64,000 nt of DNA from a virus. How positions within the stretch are numbered: position 1 is the first letter of the stretch; every line of letters starts with the position of its first letter. Below the pieces are notes generated by a model. The model did no database searches, had not been told where the DNA came from, and worked only from the letters and a program-made list of their open reading frames with translations. Positions 44,612 to 53,530 of the stretch are shown here, piece after piece. A program made the position numbers and the translations under genes. The stretch lies in the IMG/VR virus record IMGVR_UViG_3300024346_000017, positions 49,109 through 113,108 of that record; one strand, given 5' to 3'.

Positions 44612-44639
44612 ACAGGGGCAGTCTATTGACTGCCCCTGT
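44612..44639 (+). terminator. Terminator after SSB
   Basis: ACAGGGGCAGTC (44612-44623) pairs with GACTGCCCCTGT (44628-44639) around a TATT loop, a perfect 12-bp stem followed by GTTATTT. Its loop and 3' arm contain the -35 box of the next promoter. Confidence 0.8.
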
Positions 44640-44654
44640 GTTATTTAGTAGAAT
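44626..44654 (+). promoter_or_regulatory. Promoter overlapping the terminator (leaderless)
   Basis: TTGACT (44626-44631), 17 bases, then TAGAAT (44649-44654). ATG 44661 follows after exactly six bases, with no ribosome site. Confidence 0.65.
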
Positions 44655-44660
44655 AACATA

Positions 44661-44867
44661 ATGATCTCATACGAAATACCAGATCCGTTTGATACTTTTG
44701 TATCTAATAAGTATCGAGACTATAAAGGCATGCTATACGATTTTTTTGCCAGGGAGTGGCACATAAAATGTGGATGCTGCAAAGAAGATTTATATGCACC
44801 AAACAAAAAAACAATGATAAAGATTAGACTTTATCATACTCGAAATGAATGCATGGGCGGATACTAA
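44661..44867 (+). CDS. Small Cys-rich protein before the polymerase
   Basis: The 68-residue protein has CGCC and a late HTRNEC, a possible zinc site. It is read from a leaderless promoter and is TAATG-coupled to dnaE. Function unknown; a replisome accessory role is possible. Confidence 0.6.
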   Translation: MISYEIPDPFDTFVSNKYRDYKGMLYDFFAREWHIKCGCCKEDLYAPNKKTMIKIRLYHTRNECMGGY

Positions 44868-47800
44868 TGAGCTTCACACACTTACACGTTCATTCCTATT
44901 ATTCATTAATGGATGGGTTAAATTCACCTAAAGAATTATGTCAGGCAGCCTTGGATGCTGGCCAAACAGCAATTGCAATTACAGATCATGGAACCCTTTC
45001 TTCCCATAGAGATATGCAAATTGCAGCAAAAGAAGTTGGTATAAAGCCAATCCTTGGTGTAGAGGCTTACATTTCTCCAACAGATAGATTTGATAGATCT
45101 TCTAAAACAGATAAATCTATTCAAGCATACAATCATATTATTTTATTAGCTAAGAATAAAAAAGGGCTGGAGAACATTAATGCTCTTCAGGAGCTTGCAT
45201 GGAATGAAGGATTTTATCACAAACCAAGAATTGACAGAGAGGTTTTAAATGATTATAGCGAAGGTATTATCGTTCTCAGCGGATGTCTTAATGGACTCAT
45301 TAGTAAGGCTATCGATAAAGGTAACATGGAGGAAGCAGAACTTCTTCTCAAAGGCTTTAAACAAACTTTCGGACAAGATTTTTACGTGGAAGTGCAATCA
45401 CATAACCCTGTGGAGATCAACTCTGCCCTTTTAGAATTAGCAGACAAGCTTGGAATTAAGTCGGTAGCAACAGGCGATGCCCACTTTGCTAAAGAAGAAG
45501 ATAGAATTTTAGAAGAAGCATTACTTATTCTTTCAACATCACCTAAGATTGACAAGGACTCAGACTTTGAGATGTCTCGTAATATAAAAGACATGATGGA
45601 AAGATTTAACTATCTGTACCCAGATCGTAGAATTTCTTTTCAAGATTATAACCTTTTCATTCAGTCCAGAGAAGAGATTGAAGCAGACTTTAATAAAGCT
45701 GGAATCACTCGCACAGACATATATGAAAACACAATGGAGATTGCAGATAAGATTAAGGAATATGATTTTCATCAAGGACTAGATCTTCTACCAGTTCCAA
45801 AAACAGATGCGGATGACAAGCTTCGTGAAATGGCATATGCTGGACTAGAAAAACTTGGATTTGCAGATAACAAAGTTTACACAGATAGAGTTGAAGAAGA
45901 GCTTTCTGTAATTGCATCCAAGAGCTTTGCATCTTACTTTTTAGTTATTGCAGACATGATTGATTGGGCAAAGACTAATGACATTCGCGTTGGTCCAGGC
46001 CGCGGATCAGCAGCAGGCTCCCTAGTATGTTACTCCTTGGGTATAACAGATGTTGATCCAATTAAATATGACTTGTTGTTCTTTAGATTCATTAACCCAG
46101 AACGTAATGACTTCCCAGATATCGATACTGACTTTGAAGACCGCCGTCGTAAGGAAGTAAAAGAATACTTAAAGAAAAAGTTTAAGCACGTAGCATCTAT
46201 TTCAACGTACACTTACTTTAAAGATAAGGGTGTAATCCGTGATGCTGCAAGAATTTTTATGGTTCCATTACAAGAAGTTAATCGTGCAATGAAATCAATT
46301 GACACGTTTGAAGACTTTATTTCTTCTCCCAATACAAAAGAGTTTAGGGCCAAGTACCCAGAAGTAGTTTGGCTTGCAGACAGATTGCGTGGAAGAATTA
46401 GATCGGTTGGAGTACATGCCGCTGGAGTTGTTGTAGCCAAGGATGATTTAAGAAAGTTTGCCCCAGTTGAATCAAGAGAAGATGCACAAGATAAGGTATC
46501 AGGAAGAATTCCAGTCGTCGCATACGACATGGATACGGTTGCGGATATAGGTCTTATTAAACTAGATGCACTAGGACTTAAGACCTTATCTGTAATTTCT
46601 GATACGCTTAAATCAATTAAGTCTAGAACAGGCAAAGACATTGTTTTGTCAGACATGCCCTTGGATGATCCACAAGTTTATAAAATGCTTAGCGAAGGAT
46701 ATACTAAAGGTGTGTTCCAGGCAGAAGCAACCCCATACACAAACCTTCTCATTAAGATGGGAACAGATAAGTTTGAAGACTTAGTTGCATCCAATGCTCT
46801 TGTTCGACCAGGAGCTATGAATACAGTTGGTGCTGCGTACATTAAGCGTAAGAATGGTAATGAGGCTGTAGATTACACCCATGCAATCATGAAGCCCTTT
46901 ACCGAGAATACATATGGTGTTATTATATATCAAGAGCAAGTTATGCAGGCATGCGTACACTTGGGTGGTATGACTTGGGCAGAGGCTGATAAGGTCCGCA
47001 AGATTATTGGAAAGAAAAAAGATGCAAAAGAGTTTGACCAGTTCAAAGATAGGTTTGTTACTGGGGCTTCAGAACACATTACTAAGAAAAAAGCAGAAGC
47101 GCTATGGCATGATTTTGAAGCGCATGCTGGTTATTCTTTTAACCGTTCCCATGCTGTTGCTTACTCTATGCTTAGTTACTATACTGCTTGGCTTAAGTTT
47201 TATTATCCACTTGAGTTCATGTTTTCGATTCTTAAAAATGAAAATGATAAAGATGCTAGGACTGAGTACTTAATTGAATCCAAGAGACTAGGACTAAAGG
47301 TTTTATTGCCACACATTAATGAATCTGGACTATACTTCTCTCTTCAAAAGGATGCAATTAGATTTGGATTAGCTGAGATTAAATTTATATCAGACAACAT
47401 TGCAAATAAGATTATTGATAATAGGCCCTATGACAGTTATCAAAACTTTGTTTCAATAGCATCTGCCAAGGGCAGTGGAATAAATAGTAGAGCCATAAGC
47501 TCACTCAATGCAATCGGTGCAGCTGCGTTTAAAGACAATTTAAGAAGCGGTAATGAAAAGGATAACTACTACGAGTATCTTGGTATTCCAACATTTAATC
47601 TAGAAGGAATTCCACCTAGGGTTAAGGCACAGGCTAGGCCGATTGAAGACTTTGATGATCTAGGATCATTTGTTATGTTTGGAATGGTTAAGGGAATTAA
47701 ACGTGGAACTGGCTGGGCAAGAGTTGAGATTGTAGATGAGACTGGATCAATAGGTCTTTTCCATAATGAGCAAACACAAATTGAAGTTGGTCAGATGTAT

Positions 47801-48136
47801 TTTATTCTTGTTGGAGACAACAGAATTGCCAGGTACATAAAGGTTTCCGATATCGATCCTTCATCAAATGATATGTTTGTTGACTACCTATATCGAAAAG
47901 AATATGACCTTGAAGATGATGAGTATATGGTTGTAAACTTTACTCCATATGTAACAAAGGCTGGTAAGACTATGAGCCACATAGTTCTATCAAATAAAAA
48001 TAAGGAGCTCACAAGAGCTATTGCTTTCCCAACAATGTACAAGATGACGCTTGCAAAAATGCGTGAGGGAATGAAGTGTAAGGTTGTTCTATCAAAACTA
48101 GATGATGGAACTATGAATGTAAAGGAAATAAAATGA
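44867..48136 (+). CDS. dnaE: DNA polymerase III alpha subunit (C family)
   Basis: The 1089-residue polymerase starts with a PHP domain (FTHLHVHSYYSLMDG, AIAITDHGTLSSH), which may give proofreading. The catalytic core has GPGRGSAAGSLVCYSLGITD and the Asp motif PDIDTDFED near residue 420. FNRSHAVAYSMLSYYTAW is a family-typical segment, and a C-terminal OB-like region follows. ATG 44867 overlaps the previous stop. It replaces the family A or B polymerases seen in many phages, and with helicase, primase and SSB makes the phage partly self-sufficient for replication. Confidence 0.93.
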   Translation: MSFTHLHVHSYYSLMDGLNSPKELCQAALDAGQTAIAITDHGTLSSHRDMQIAAKEVGIKPILGVEAYISPTDRFDRSSKTDKSIQAYNHIILLAKNKKGLENINALQELAWNEGFYHKPRIDREVLNDYSEGIIVLSGCLNGLISKAIDKGNMEEAELLLKGFKQTFGQDFYVEVQSHNPVEINSALLELADKLGIKSVATGDAHFAKEEDRILEEALLILSTSPKIDKDSDFEMSRNIKDMMERFNYLYPDRRISFQDYNLFIQSREEIEADFNKAGITRTDIYENTMEIADKIKEYDFHQGLDLLPVPKTDADDKLREMAYAGLEKLGFADNKVYTDRVEEELSVIASKSFASYFLVIADMIDWAKTNDIRVGPGRGSAAGSLVCYSLGITDVDPIKYDLLFFRFINPERNDFPDIDTDFEDRRRKEVKEYLKKKFKHVASISTYTYFKDKGVIRDAARIFMVPLQEVNRAMKSIDTFEDFISSPNTKEFRAKYPEVVWLADRLRGRIRSVGVHAAGVVVAKDDLRKFAPVESREDAQDKVSGRIPVVAYDMDTVADIGLIKLDALGLKTLSVISDTLKSIKSRTGKDIVLSDMPLDDPQVYKMLSEGYTKGVFQAEATPYTNLLIKMGTDKFEDLVASNALVRPGAMNTVGAAYIKRKNGNEAVDYTHAIMKPFTENTYGVIIYQEQVMQACVHLGGMTWAEADKVRKIIGKKKDAKEFDQFKDRFVTGASEHITKKKAEALWHDFEAHAGYSFNRSHAVAYSMLSYYTAWLKFYYPLEFMFSILKNENDKDARTEYLIESKRLGLKVLLPHINESGLYFSLQKDAIRFGLAEIKFISDNIANKIIDNRPYDSYQNFVSIASAKGSGINSRAISSLNAIGAAAFKDNLRSGNEKDNYYEYLGIPTFNLEGIPPRVKAQARPIEDFDDLGSFVMFGMVKGIKRGTGWARVEIVDETGSIGLFHNEQTQIEVGQMYFILVGDNRIARYIKVSDIDPSSNDMFVDYLYRKEYDLEDDEYMVVNFTPYVTKAGKTMSHIVLSNKNKELTRAIAFPTMYKMTLAKMREGMKCKVVLSKLDDGTMNVKEIK

Positions 48137-48330
48137 GCGATACAAATATTCAAGATGTTTATGCACAGCTAAATATTGCTAAAATTTTAATTGCAGTAAT
48201 TGAAAGCCTTGGAGAAATTGCCGTACCAGTTGACAAGTTTATAAATGTAAACAATGAAGACAAGGAATTGCAAGTAGATTATAATGAGGCCGACAACACA
48301 TTTGCATTTAAGCTTAAGCAAAAGGATTAA
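48133..48330 (+). CDS. Small acidic protein between dnaE and recA
   Basis: The 65-residue protein is ATGA-coupled to dnaE and has a helix (VYAQLNIAKILIAVIESLG) followed by an acidic beta-rich end. No domain was recognised. Confidence 0.55.
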   Translation: MSDTNIQDVYAQLNIAKILIAVIESLGEIAVPVDKFINVNNEDKELQVDYNEADNTFAFKLKQKD

Positions 48331-48339
48331 TATAAACGC

Positions 48340-48368
48340 TTCACAACAATTTATTTAAATGGTATACT
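48340..48368 (+). promoter_or_regulatory. Promoter of recA
   Basis: TTCACA (48340-48345), 17 bases, then TGG-TATACT (-10 at 48363-48368). A purine-rich AGAGAAGAAAGAA precedes ATG 48392. Confidence 0.65.
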
Positions 48369-48391
48369 AGTAGAGAGAAGAAAGAATATAA

Positions 48392-49396
48392 ATGACTATT
48401 TCATTAGAAGACATAATGGCAAAGCTGGATCCAAAAACACGTGCAAGAGTTCAGTCGGCACAAAATGTGCAGGTACATAAACAATTAACTCCTAGTATAG
48501 GATTAAATGTTGCACTAAAGGGTGGATTAGGATATGGCAGACAGGTCTTGGTATGGGGAAATAAGTCTGCTGGTAAATCTTCTTTCTGTTTACAGATGAT
48601 AGCCTTGGCTCAACAAGAGGGCAAAACATGTGCCTGGATTGATGCAGAAGCTTCATATGATCAACAATGGGCAGAGCAGCTGGGAGTAGATTCATCTTCT
48701 CTTATTTATTCTCAGGCTAAAACAGTTAATGATATGGTTGACGTTGGCGTTAAACTAATGGAGGCTGGCGTTGATGTAATTGTAGTTGATTCTATTTCTG
48801 CCCTACTTCCAGGAATATATTTTGAAAAAGACGGAAATGAAATGAAAGATTTGCAAGACACCAAGCAAATCGGCGCAGAAGCAAAGGATATGACTCATGC
48901 AGTCAAAATGTTAAACTATGCAAACAAAAACACACTACTTGTTCTTATCTCCCAACAAAGAAATCAATTTGGGTCAATGCATGCTTCACACATCCCAACA
49001 GGAGGAATGGCAGTTAAATTTTTCTCTAGTACCGTTATCAAGCTCTGGTCTTCAGAAGCTGAAGCTAATGCTATCAAAGCTGGCGTTCAAGTTGGGGACA
49101 AAATTATTGAACAGCGTGTCGGGAGACCAGTCAATTGGATTATTGATTACAACAAACTCGGCCCCCCTAACCTTTCAGGACAATACGACTTCTACTATCA
49201 AGGAGAATCTCTAGGAGTTGATCGTATTGGTGAGACACTCGACGTTGCAGAGATGTACGGTTTAATTGAAAAGGGCGGTGCATGGTATACAATTAATGGT
49301 GAGCGTTTTCAGGGTAGAGCAAAAGCTGTAGCGTACCTAAGAGAAAACCCAGAAGTTTCTGGAAAGCTAATAGGAGAAATTAATGCCAAATCTTAA
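48392..49396 (+). CDS. recA: RecA-like recombinase
   Basis: The 334-residue ATPase has Walker A GNKSAGKS at 56-63, AWIDAEASYDQQWAEQLG, and Walker B VIVVDSISALLPG. VLISQQRNQFG near 195 is the DNA-binding loop region. It lies after the polymerase and before nuclease genes, in keeping with recombination-dependent repair or replication. Its 3' end overlaps the next gene by 14 bases. Confidence 0.9.
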   Translation: MTISLEDIMAKLDPKTRARVQSAQNVQVHKQLTPSIGLNVALKGGLGYGRQVLVWGNKSAGKSSFCLQMIALAQQEGKTCAWIDAEASYDQQWAEQLGVDSSSLIYSQAKTVNDMVDVGVKLMEAGVDVIVVDSISALLPGIYFEKDGNEMKDLQDTKQIGAEAKDMTHAVKMLNYANKNTLLVLISQQRNQFGSMHASHIPTGGMAVKFFSSTVIKLWSSEAEANAIKAGVQVGDKIIEQRVGRPVNWIIDYNKLGPPNLSGQYDFYYQGESLGVDRIGETLDVAEMYGLIEKGGAWYTINGERFQGRAKAVAYLRENPEVSGKLIGEINAKS

Positions 49397-49571
49397 TGAG
49401 TTTATTAATAATCCAAGTGTTGTTAGTAAAAAAAACTTAGAGTCAATACATGGAATTAAGCCATGCTCTAAATGTGATAAGGATGCAGAAGAAGCCTTTT
49501 GGGATCCAGAGTCTATGACGCTTGCATGGGAGTGTCCAGACGGACATCCTAACGAAATCAAGGTGCAGTAA
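49383..49571 (+). CDS. Small zinc-ribbon protein
   Basis: The 62-residue protein has CSKC and a late WECPDGH, a possible zinc site. AGGAGAAATTA precedes ATG 49383 inside the recA 3' end. Function unknown. Confidence 0.6.
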   Translation: MPNLNEFINNPSVVSKKNLESIHGIKPCSKCDKDAEEAFWDPESMTLAWECPDGHPNEIKVQ

Positions 49572-49572
49572 A

Positions 49573-50412
49573 ATGTCATATGCAGATATAGAAAAAATAG
49601 TAATTGCCCCTCAAATAGTTGTATACAAAAACATATTTAAGTTTAGTCAAGAGCTAATTGATTTGGTAGAAGAAGATATACCAGATTCAATTTTAGATCC
49701 ATGGAGAGAGTGGTACCATCAAGGCAAAAGAAAAGGAATGTTTTTTAATAGCAAGATGGATTTACATTCAGGAAATGAATTAGAAATTAAAGAAAAAAAA
49801 TACTTAAAAGAAATCTATGACATAACTAGGTTTATTAATAAAGATTATTTTAATGACTTTAAAGATATTGGCATATGGCCAAATTTTATTTTAGACTGGG
49901 ATAAACTAGAAGATATAGAAGATGAAATATACATAGACTACTTTAAGTATGAGTACGAAAAGCAAAAAGAAATTATTAGGGCTGAGGGCGAGCCTTTAAT
50001 GGATTACCACATTGATGAGTTACCAATACCAAATGAAATTAAGCATAGAAGACACGTTGCAACAATTAATTTTTATTTAAATAATAATTATTCTGGTGGA
50101 GATATATGCGTGTATGATGACGTTTCTAAAAAAAGCTATAGGTACAAGCCTATGCCAGGAGATGCAGTTATAATGCCGTCAACAGAGCCATTCTACCATG
50201 CAGTAAAACAATATTTTAATGCAGATAGATATTTTGCAAGAACTTTTTTAGATTATTTTTCTGACAAAAACATACCTTGGGAAAGCAAATACGTAGTCTC
50301 CAATCATAATAATTCTAATATGTCAGAATTTGATTATGTAGATAAAGATTTGCAAATAATAAAAATAGATGCAAATGAAATTATTATAGGAGAGGACTAT
50401 GATAGTGTCTGA
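49573..50412 (+). CDS. 2-oxoglutarate/Fe(II) dioxygenase 6
   Basis: The 279-residue enzyme has iron ligands H146, D148 and H209, with R219. MPSTEPFYHAVKQY parallels the FPSTEPYFHGVKTI segment of dioxygenase 3 in the fibre-side cluster. It has a long, acidic helical N-terminal region (to ~135). ATG 49573 follows the previous stop by one base; the longer frame to 49522 runs through the upstream gene. It is separated from a DUF6065 gene by one nuclease-like gene. Confidence 0.83.
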   Translation: MSYADIEKIVIAPQIVVYKNIFKFSQELIDLVEEDIPDSILDPWREWYHQGKRKGMFFNSKMDLHSGNELEIKEKKYLKEIYDITRFINKDYFNDFKDIGIWPNFILDWDKLEDIEDEIYIDYFKYEYEKQKEIIRAEGEPLMDYHIDELPIPNEIKHRRHVATINFYLNNNYSGGDICVYDDVSKKSYRYKPMPGDAVIMPSTEPFYHAVKQYFNADRYFARTFLDYFSDKNIPWESKYVVSNHNNSNMSEFDYVDKDLQIIKIDANEIIIGEDYDSV

Positions 50413-50710
50413 AAGAGCAGAAGTAAAAAGAGATGGCGCAAAGGCTCAAAAAAATTCTGGAAGAGGAGACTATCAAAAAGGTGATGCACAATGGAATCAA
50501 TTTTTAGTTGATTATAAAGAGGCTGGATCAACATTTACTCTTAATAAAGACATATGGGCAAAAATATGCACTGACACTTTTAAGGTTAACAGAGATATGC
50601 ATCCAGCCTTAAAAATAATTATAGGTAAAGAAAACAAGGTCAGGCTTGGTATAATAGAGTGGGCAGTTTTAGAAGATCTAATAGAATTTTGGGAGAAAAA
50701 TAATGTATAA
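50399..50710 (+). CDS. Small PD-(D/E)XK-like nuclease, tentative
   Basis: The 103-residue protein contains KGDAQWNQFLVDYKEAG (residues 27-43). D29, D38 and K40 are arranged like the D...(D/E)xK active site of restriction-type nucleases, with an acidic helix before it. Such small proteins in actinophages are candidate Holliday-junction or recombination nucleases. It overlaps the dioxygenase by 14 bases behind GGAGAGG. Confidence 0.5.
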   Translation: MIVSERAEVKRDGAKAQKNSGRGDYQKGDAQWNQFLVDYKEAGSTFTLNKDIWAKICTDTFKVNRDMHPALKIIIGKENKVRLGIIEWAVLEDLIEFWEKNNV

Positions 50711-51407
50711 GCTAGATGTGTATATAGATAATAAAGAAGCACCAACTGCAAAAATAAGACCACTTGTAATGCAAAGAGAGTGGATGCACGATACCACTTA
50801 TAATTGTGATCCAGTCGGAATGGCTAACACACTTGGATACGGAATCTATTTTGATGAGGATATTTCATTTATATGGAATGGAGTCAGAGCTGATCCAGCA
50901 ACTGCTATAACTGGAGGGGAACATATCTGGGTTGGCAGAGGAGAAGGAACTGTAAGCTTTATAACTAATCTACTTTTTAGAACAGATGAAAATACAAGTA
51001 TTTTAACTATGCCTGTACCAAATGAAAAAATAGAAGGAGCACAAGTTGTAAGCACAATACTATCAACCTCTGTTTTTACTGGAACTTTTTCTGTGGTATG
51101 GAAGCTCGATACACCAAACAAAGAATACTTTGTACCAGCTGGCACAAACATTGCCTGTATACTACCAATTTCATTAGGAGCCATACAAGATTCTGTTGTT
51201 ACAATTAAGAATACTCCCGCTACATTTGAAAGAATACATGACAATATAGATTATATAACATATTTAAAGGGTTTAAATGCAAAAGGGATAAGGCCAAGAA
51301 TGTATAAAAAGGCTATAGACCACACTGGAAGAATAATCGGCAAACATGAAGTTGCTAAAATTAAGCTTCATGTAAATTATGAAGAGGAAACTAAAGATGG
51401 AAGATAA
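50703..51407 (+). CDS. DUF6065-like protein, copy B
   Basis: The 234-residue paralogue of the protein at 5750-6472 shares REWMHD, EDISFIWNG, LFRTDEN, MPVPN and a C-terminal AIDH..IGKHEV block. The two copies differ mainly in loops, suggesting different substrates or partners. GGGAGAAAAATA precedes ATG 50703, which overlaps the preceding stop. Confidence 0.7.
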   Translation: MYKLDVYIDNKEAPTAKIRPLVMQREWMHDTTYNCDPVGMANTLGYGIYFDEDISFIWNGVRADPATAITGGEHIWVGRGEGTVSFITNLLFRTDENTSILTMPVPNEKIEGAQVVSTILSTSVFTGTFSVVWKLDTPNKEYFVPAGTNIACILPISLGAIQDSVVTIKNTPATFERIHDNIDYITYLKGLNAKGIRPRMYKKAIDHTGRIIGKHEVAKIKLHVNYEEETKDGR

Positions 51408-51732
51408 AAATACACTGCAGCTTATTAGTGACATTACTGAGTTTAATGACCTTCATGAATTTATGAAGGATGAGCACTTAGACAAGGCACTTGCTATTGT
51501 AGTAAAGCTTTTAATGAACCCAGATGTTCCATCTGCCAAGGCACCACATTTAATTATGGAGCTTCAAGCCATGTCAACCAAGTTTGCAGTACTTGCTTCA
51601 GTCTATTCAACGATTGCTAAAGACAAGGCTGGAACAGAAAATAACAATAAGAAAAATATTTACTATTCAGTAAAGGAGTCCATAGACAAACTCGTAGATG
51701 CACTTAAGTATGTCGTTAGGTACAACTCATAA
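51397..51732 (+). CDS. Small helical protein, unknown function
   Basis: The product of 111 residues is predicted almost fully helical (LQLISDITEFNDLHEFMKDE, VKESIDKLVDALKYVV). ATG 51397 behind GAAGAGGAA is preferred to an upstream ATG at 51379. It immediately precedes the Cas4-like nuclease and may act with it. Confidence 0.6.
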   Translation: MEDKNTLQLISDITEFNDLHEFMKDEHLDKALAIVVKLLMNPDVPSAKAPHLIMELQAMSTKFAVLASVYSTIAKDKAGTENNNKKNIYYSVKESIDKLVDALKYVVRYNS

Positions 51733-52521
51733 ATGGCTAGAGATATTGTAAAGAACCTTAAATTTAAAAAGCATACTGGCAACTTTTTCGACCCAGAAAA
51801 GTTTGCACAGTTACTTGACGAATCTTATAGAAACACCAAGCGTCCAGATGGAGATACCACTAAGAAATCATTCAGCCCCAGCTCACTTGGATATGGTCAC
51901 GGAACATGCCCAAGATATTGGTATATGGCATTTACTGGTGCGGTATTCATTGATGATAACGATGCAGTTGCTGTAGCCAACATGGCTCAGGGAACACAGG
52001 CACACGAGAGACTTCAAAACCTTATTAAGACTATGCCTGAGTGGAGAGCAGAAGAAGAAGAAATTATTAATGAGTACCCACCAATTCGTGGCTTTATAGA
52101 CTTGATCATGGAGTATGATGGCGAAACTGTAATTGGAGAAATTAAAACGGCTAAGCAAGAAGTTTGGGATACTAGACAAGCAGAGATGAAGTCTTCTCCA
52201 AATCATATGCTACAGTTACTTACATACATGAAATTAAAGAACGCAAAAGAAGGATTCTTCCTGTATGAAAATAAGAATACCCAAGAGGTTTTAATTATTC
52301 CTATCTCTATGAGCGATAAGAATAAGGCTATTATTGAAGATGCATTTCAATGGATGAGGGAGGTTTGGGATAATTTTAAAGAAGGAGATCTACCTAAGCG
52401 TCCAGAAGGTGCAACTAAGTACAAGCTGCCTTGCACGTATTGTCCAGTTAAAAAAGAATGTTGGGCAAAAGGATCTAATCCTGGAACAGTAGAGATTGAT
52501 TTAATGAAGGTTGTAAAATAA
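51733..52521 (+). CDS. Cas4/RecB-like PD-(D/E)XK exonuclease
   Basis: The 262-residue protein has C59 in GTCPRYWYM and a C-terminal CTYCPVKKEC, the four Cys expected for an Fe-S cluster. The active site segment reads DLIMEYDGETVIGEIKTAK. The architecture fits phage Cas4-like 5'-3' exonucleases used in recombination. No other CRISPR gene or array is present, so a replication/repair role is more likely. Confidence 0.8.
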   Translation: MARDIVKNLKFKKHTGNFFDPEKFAQLLDESYRNTKRPDGDTTKKSFSPSSLGYGHGTCPRYWYMAFTGAVFIDDNDAVAVANMAQGTQAHERLQNLIKTMPEWRAEEEEIINEYPPIRGFIDLIMEYDGETVIGEIKTAKQEVWDTRQAEMKSSPNHMLQLLTYMKLKNAKEGFFLYENKNTQEVLIIPISMSDKNKAIIEDAFQWMREVWDNFKEGDLPKRPEGATKYKLPCTYCPVKKECWAKGSNPGTVEIDLMKVVK

Positions 52522-52799
52522 TGGTATGCTTAAACTCAGAGTGTAGCATAAAGTTTGAGCCCAAAACACATAATCAAAAATACTGCTCTGATGAATGCTG
52601 CAGGGTTGCAACTAACAAAAGAATAATGGAAAAATATTACGAAAAAAAAGCTATTAAAAATGGTGCTCCAAGAAAATGTAAAGGCTGCCCAGGCTTATTA
52701 AGCAGATATAATTCTGATGCTTATTGCGCTAAATGCATAAAGTCTAATACATCGAAGGTAAAAAAATACTTAATGGGGATACTAGATGACATTGGCTAG
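52521..52799 (+). CDS. Zinc-finger protein
   Basis: The 92-residue protein has C3, C8, C22 and C26 (CLNSEC, KYCSDEC) followed by a basic helix (ATNKRIMEKYYEKKA), and a second Cys group (CKGC, CAKC). This layout is common in actinophages and suggests DNA binding. It overlaps the resolvase by 14 bases. Confidence 0.7.
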   Translation: MVCLNSECSIKFEPKTHNQKYCSDECCRVATNKRIMEKYYEKKAIKNGAPRKCKGCPGLLSRYNSDAYCAKCIKSNTSKVKKYLMGILDDIG

Positions 52800-53352
52800 C
52801 CTAGTCAAATCAAAAGCATCCAGAGTTTTGGGCATAGACGCTTCAACAAACTCTATAGCTTTTTGTTTAATGGAAGACGACAAGCCGCTTAAGTGGGGAA
52901 AAATAAATTTATCTGGCACAGACATCTACGAAAAAATATATGACGCTAAAGTAAAAATGAGTGTTATGCTAGAAGAATTAAAGGCAGACTATATTGCAAT
53001 TGAAGGTGCAGTTCTTGTAAGGTCTCCAGATGCTGTAATTAAACTATCTTATGTTTATGGGGTGGTTATAGCAGAGCTTATGTCAACTGGCGCCAAAGTA
53101 ATAACTATATCCCCAACCTCTTGGCAATCTTATATTGGAAATAAAAATCCCACTAAAGAAGAAAAGCAGGCAGTTAGAATAGCATATCCAGGACACGTAG
53201 ACTCATGGTACAAGAATTACATAAGGAATATGAGAAAGCAAAGAACTGCAGACTATTTTAATTTAAAGTATAATCTATTATTAAATGATTTTGACGTAGC
53301 AGATTCATTTGGTATTGCACACTATGCCAATAAGGAGTTAACAAAGAGATGA
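52786..53352 (+). CDS. RuvC-like Holliday junction resolvase
   Basis: The 188-residue nuclease has the acidic set D18 in VLGIDAST, E73 in IAIEGAV, and D170/D173 in FDVADSFGIAHY. Such enzymes resolve branched DNA before packaging. It is ATGA-coupled to the next small gene and lies upstream of the terminase, as in several phages. Confidence 0.82.
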   Translation: MTLASLVKSKASRVLGIDASTNSIAFCLMEDDKPLKWGKINLSGTDIYEKIYDAKVKMSVMLEELKADYIAIEGAVLVRSPDAVIKLSYVYGVVIAELMSTGAKVITISPTSWQSYIGNKNPTKEEKQAVRIAYPGHVDSWYKNYIRNMRKQRTADYFNLKYNLLLNDFDVADSFGIAHYANKELTKR

Positions 53353-53495
53353 AATTATATCAAGATAAGGGCTGGCTATACAATAGATACGTTATTCAAA
53401 AAAAGAATATAGTAGAAATAGCAAAAGAATGTAACGTTTCAGCAATGACAATACAAAGATATATAGACAAGTTTGGAATGAAGATCAAGCGCTAA
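53349..53495 (+). CDS. 48-residue helix-turn-helix peptide
   Basis: The product contains KNIVEIAKECNVSAMTIQRYI, a standard helix-turn-helix. It starts at ATG 53349, overlapping the resolvase stop. A short regulator or packaging-site binder is plausible. Confidence 0.65.
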   Translation: MKLYQDKGWLYNRYVIQKKNIVEIAKECNVSAMTIQRYIDKFGMKIKR

Positions 53496-53524
53496 TTGAC
53501 TTTTTAGTTGACTAGAAGTATAAT
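53496..53524 (+). promoter_or_regulatory. Promoter of the packaging genes (leaderless)
   Basis: TTGACT (53496-53501), 17 bases, then TATAAT (53519-53524). ATG 53531 follows after exactly six bases, with no ribosome site. A second TTGACT at 53508 is too close to serve. Confidence 0.78.
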
Positions 53525-53530
53525 GATTTA

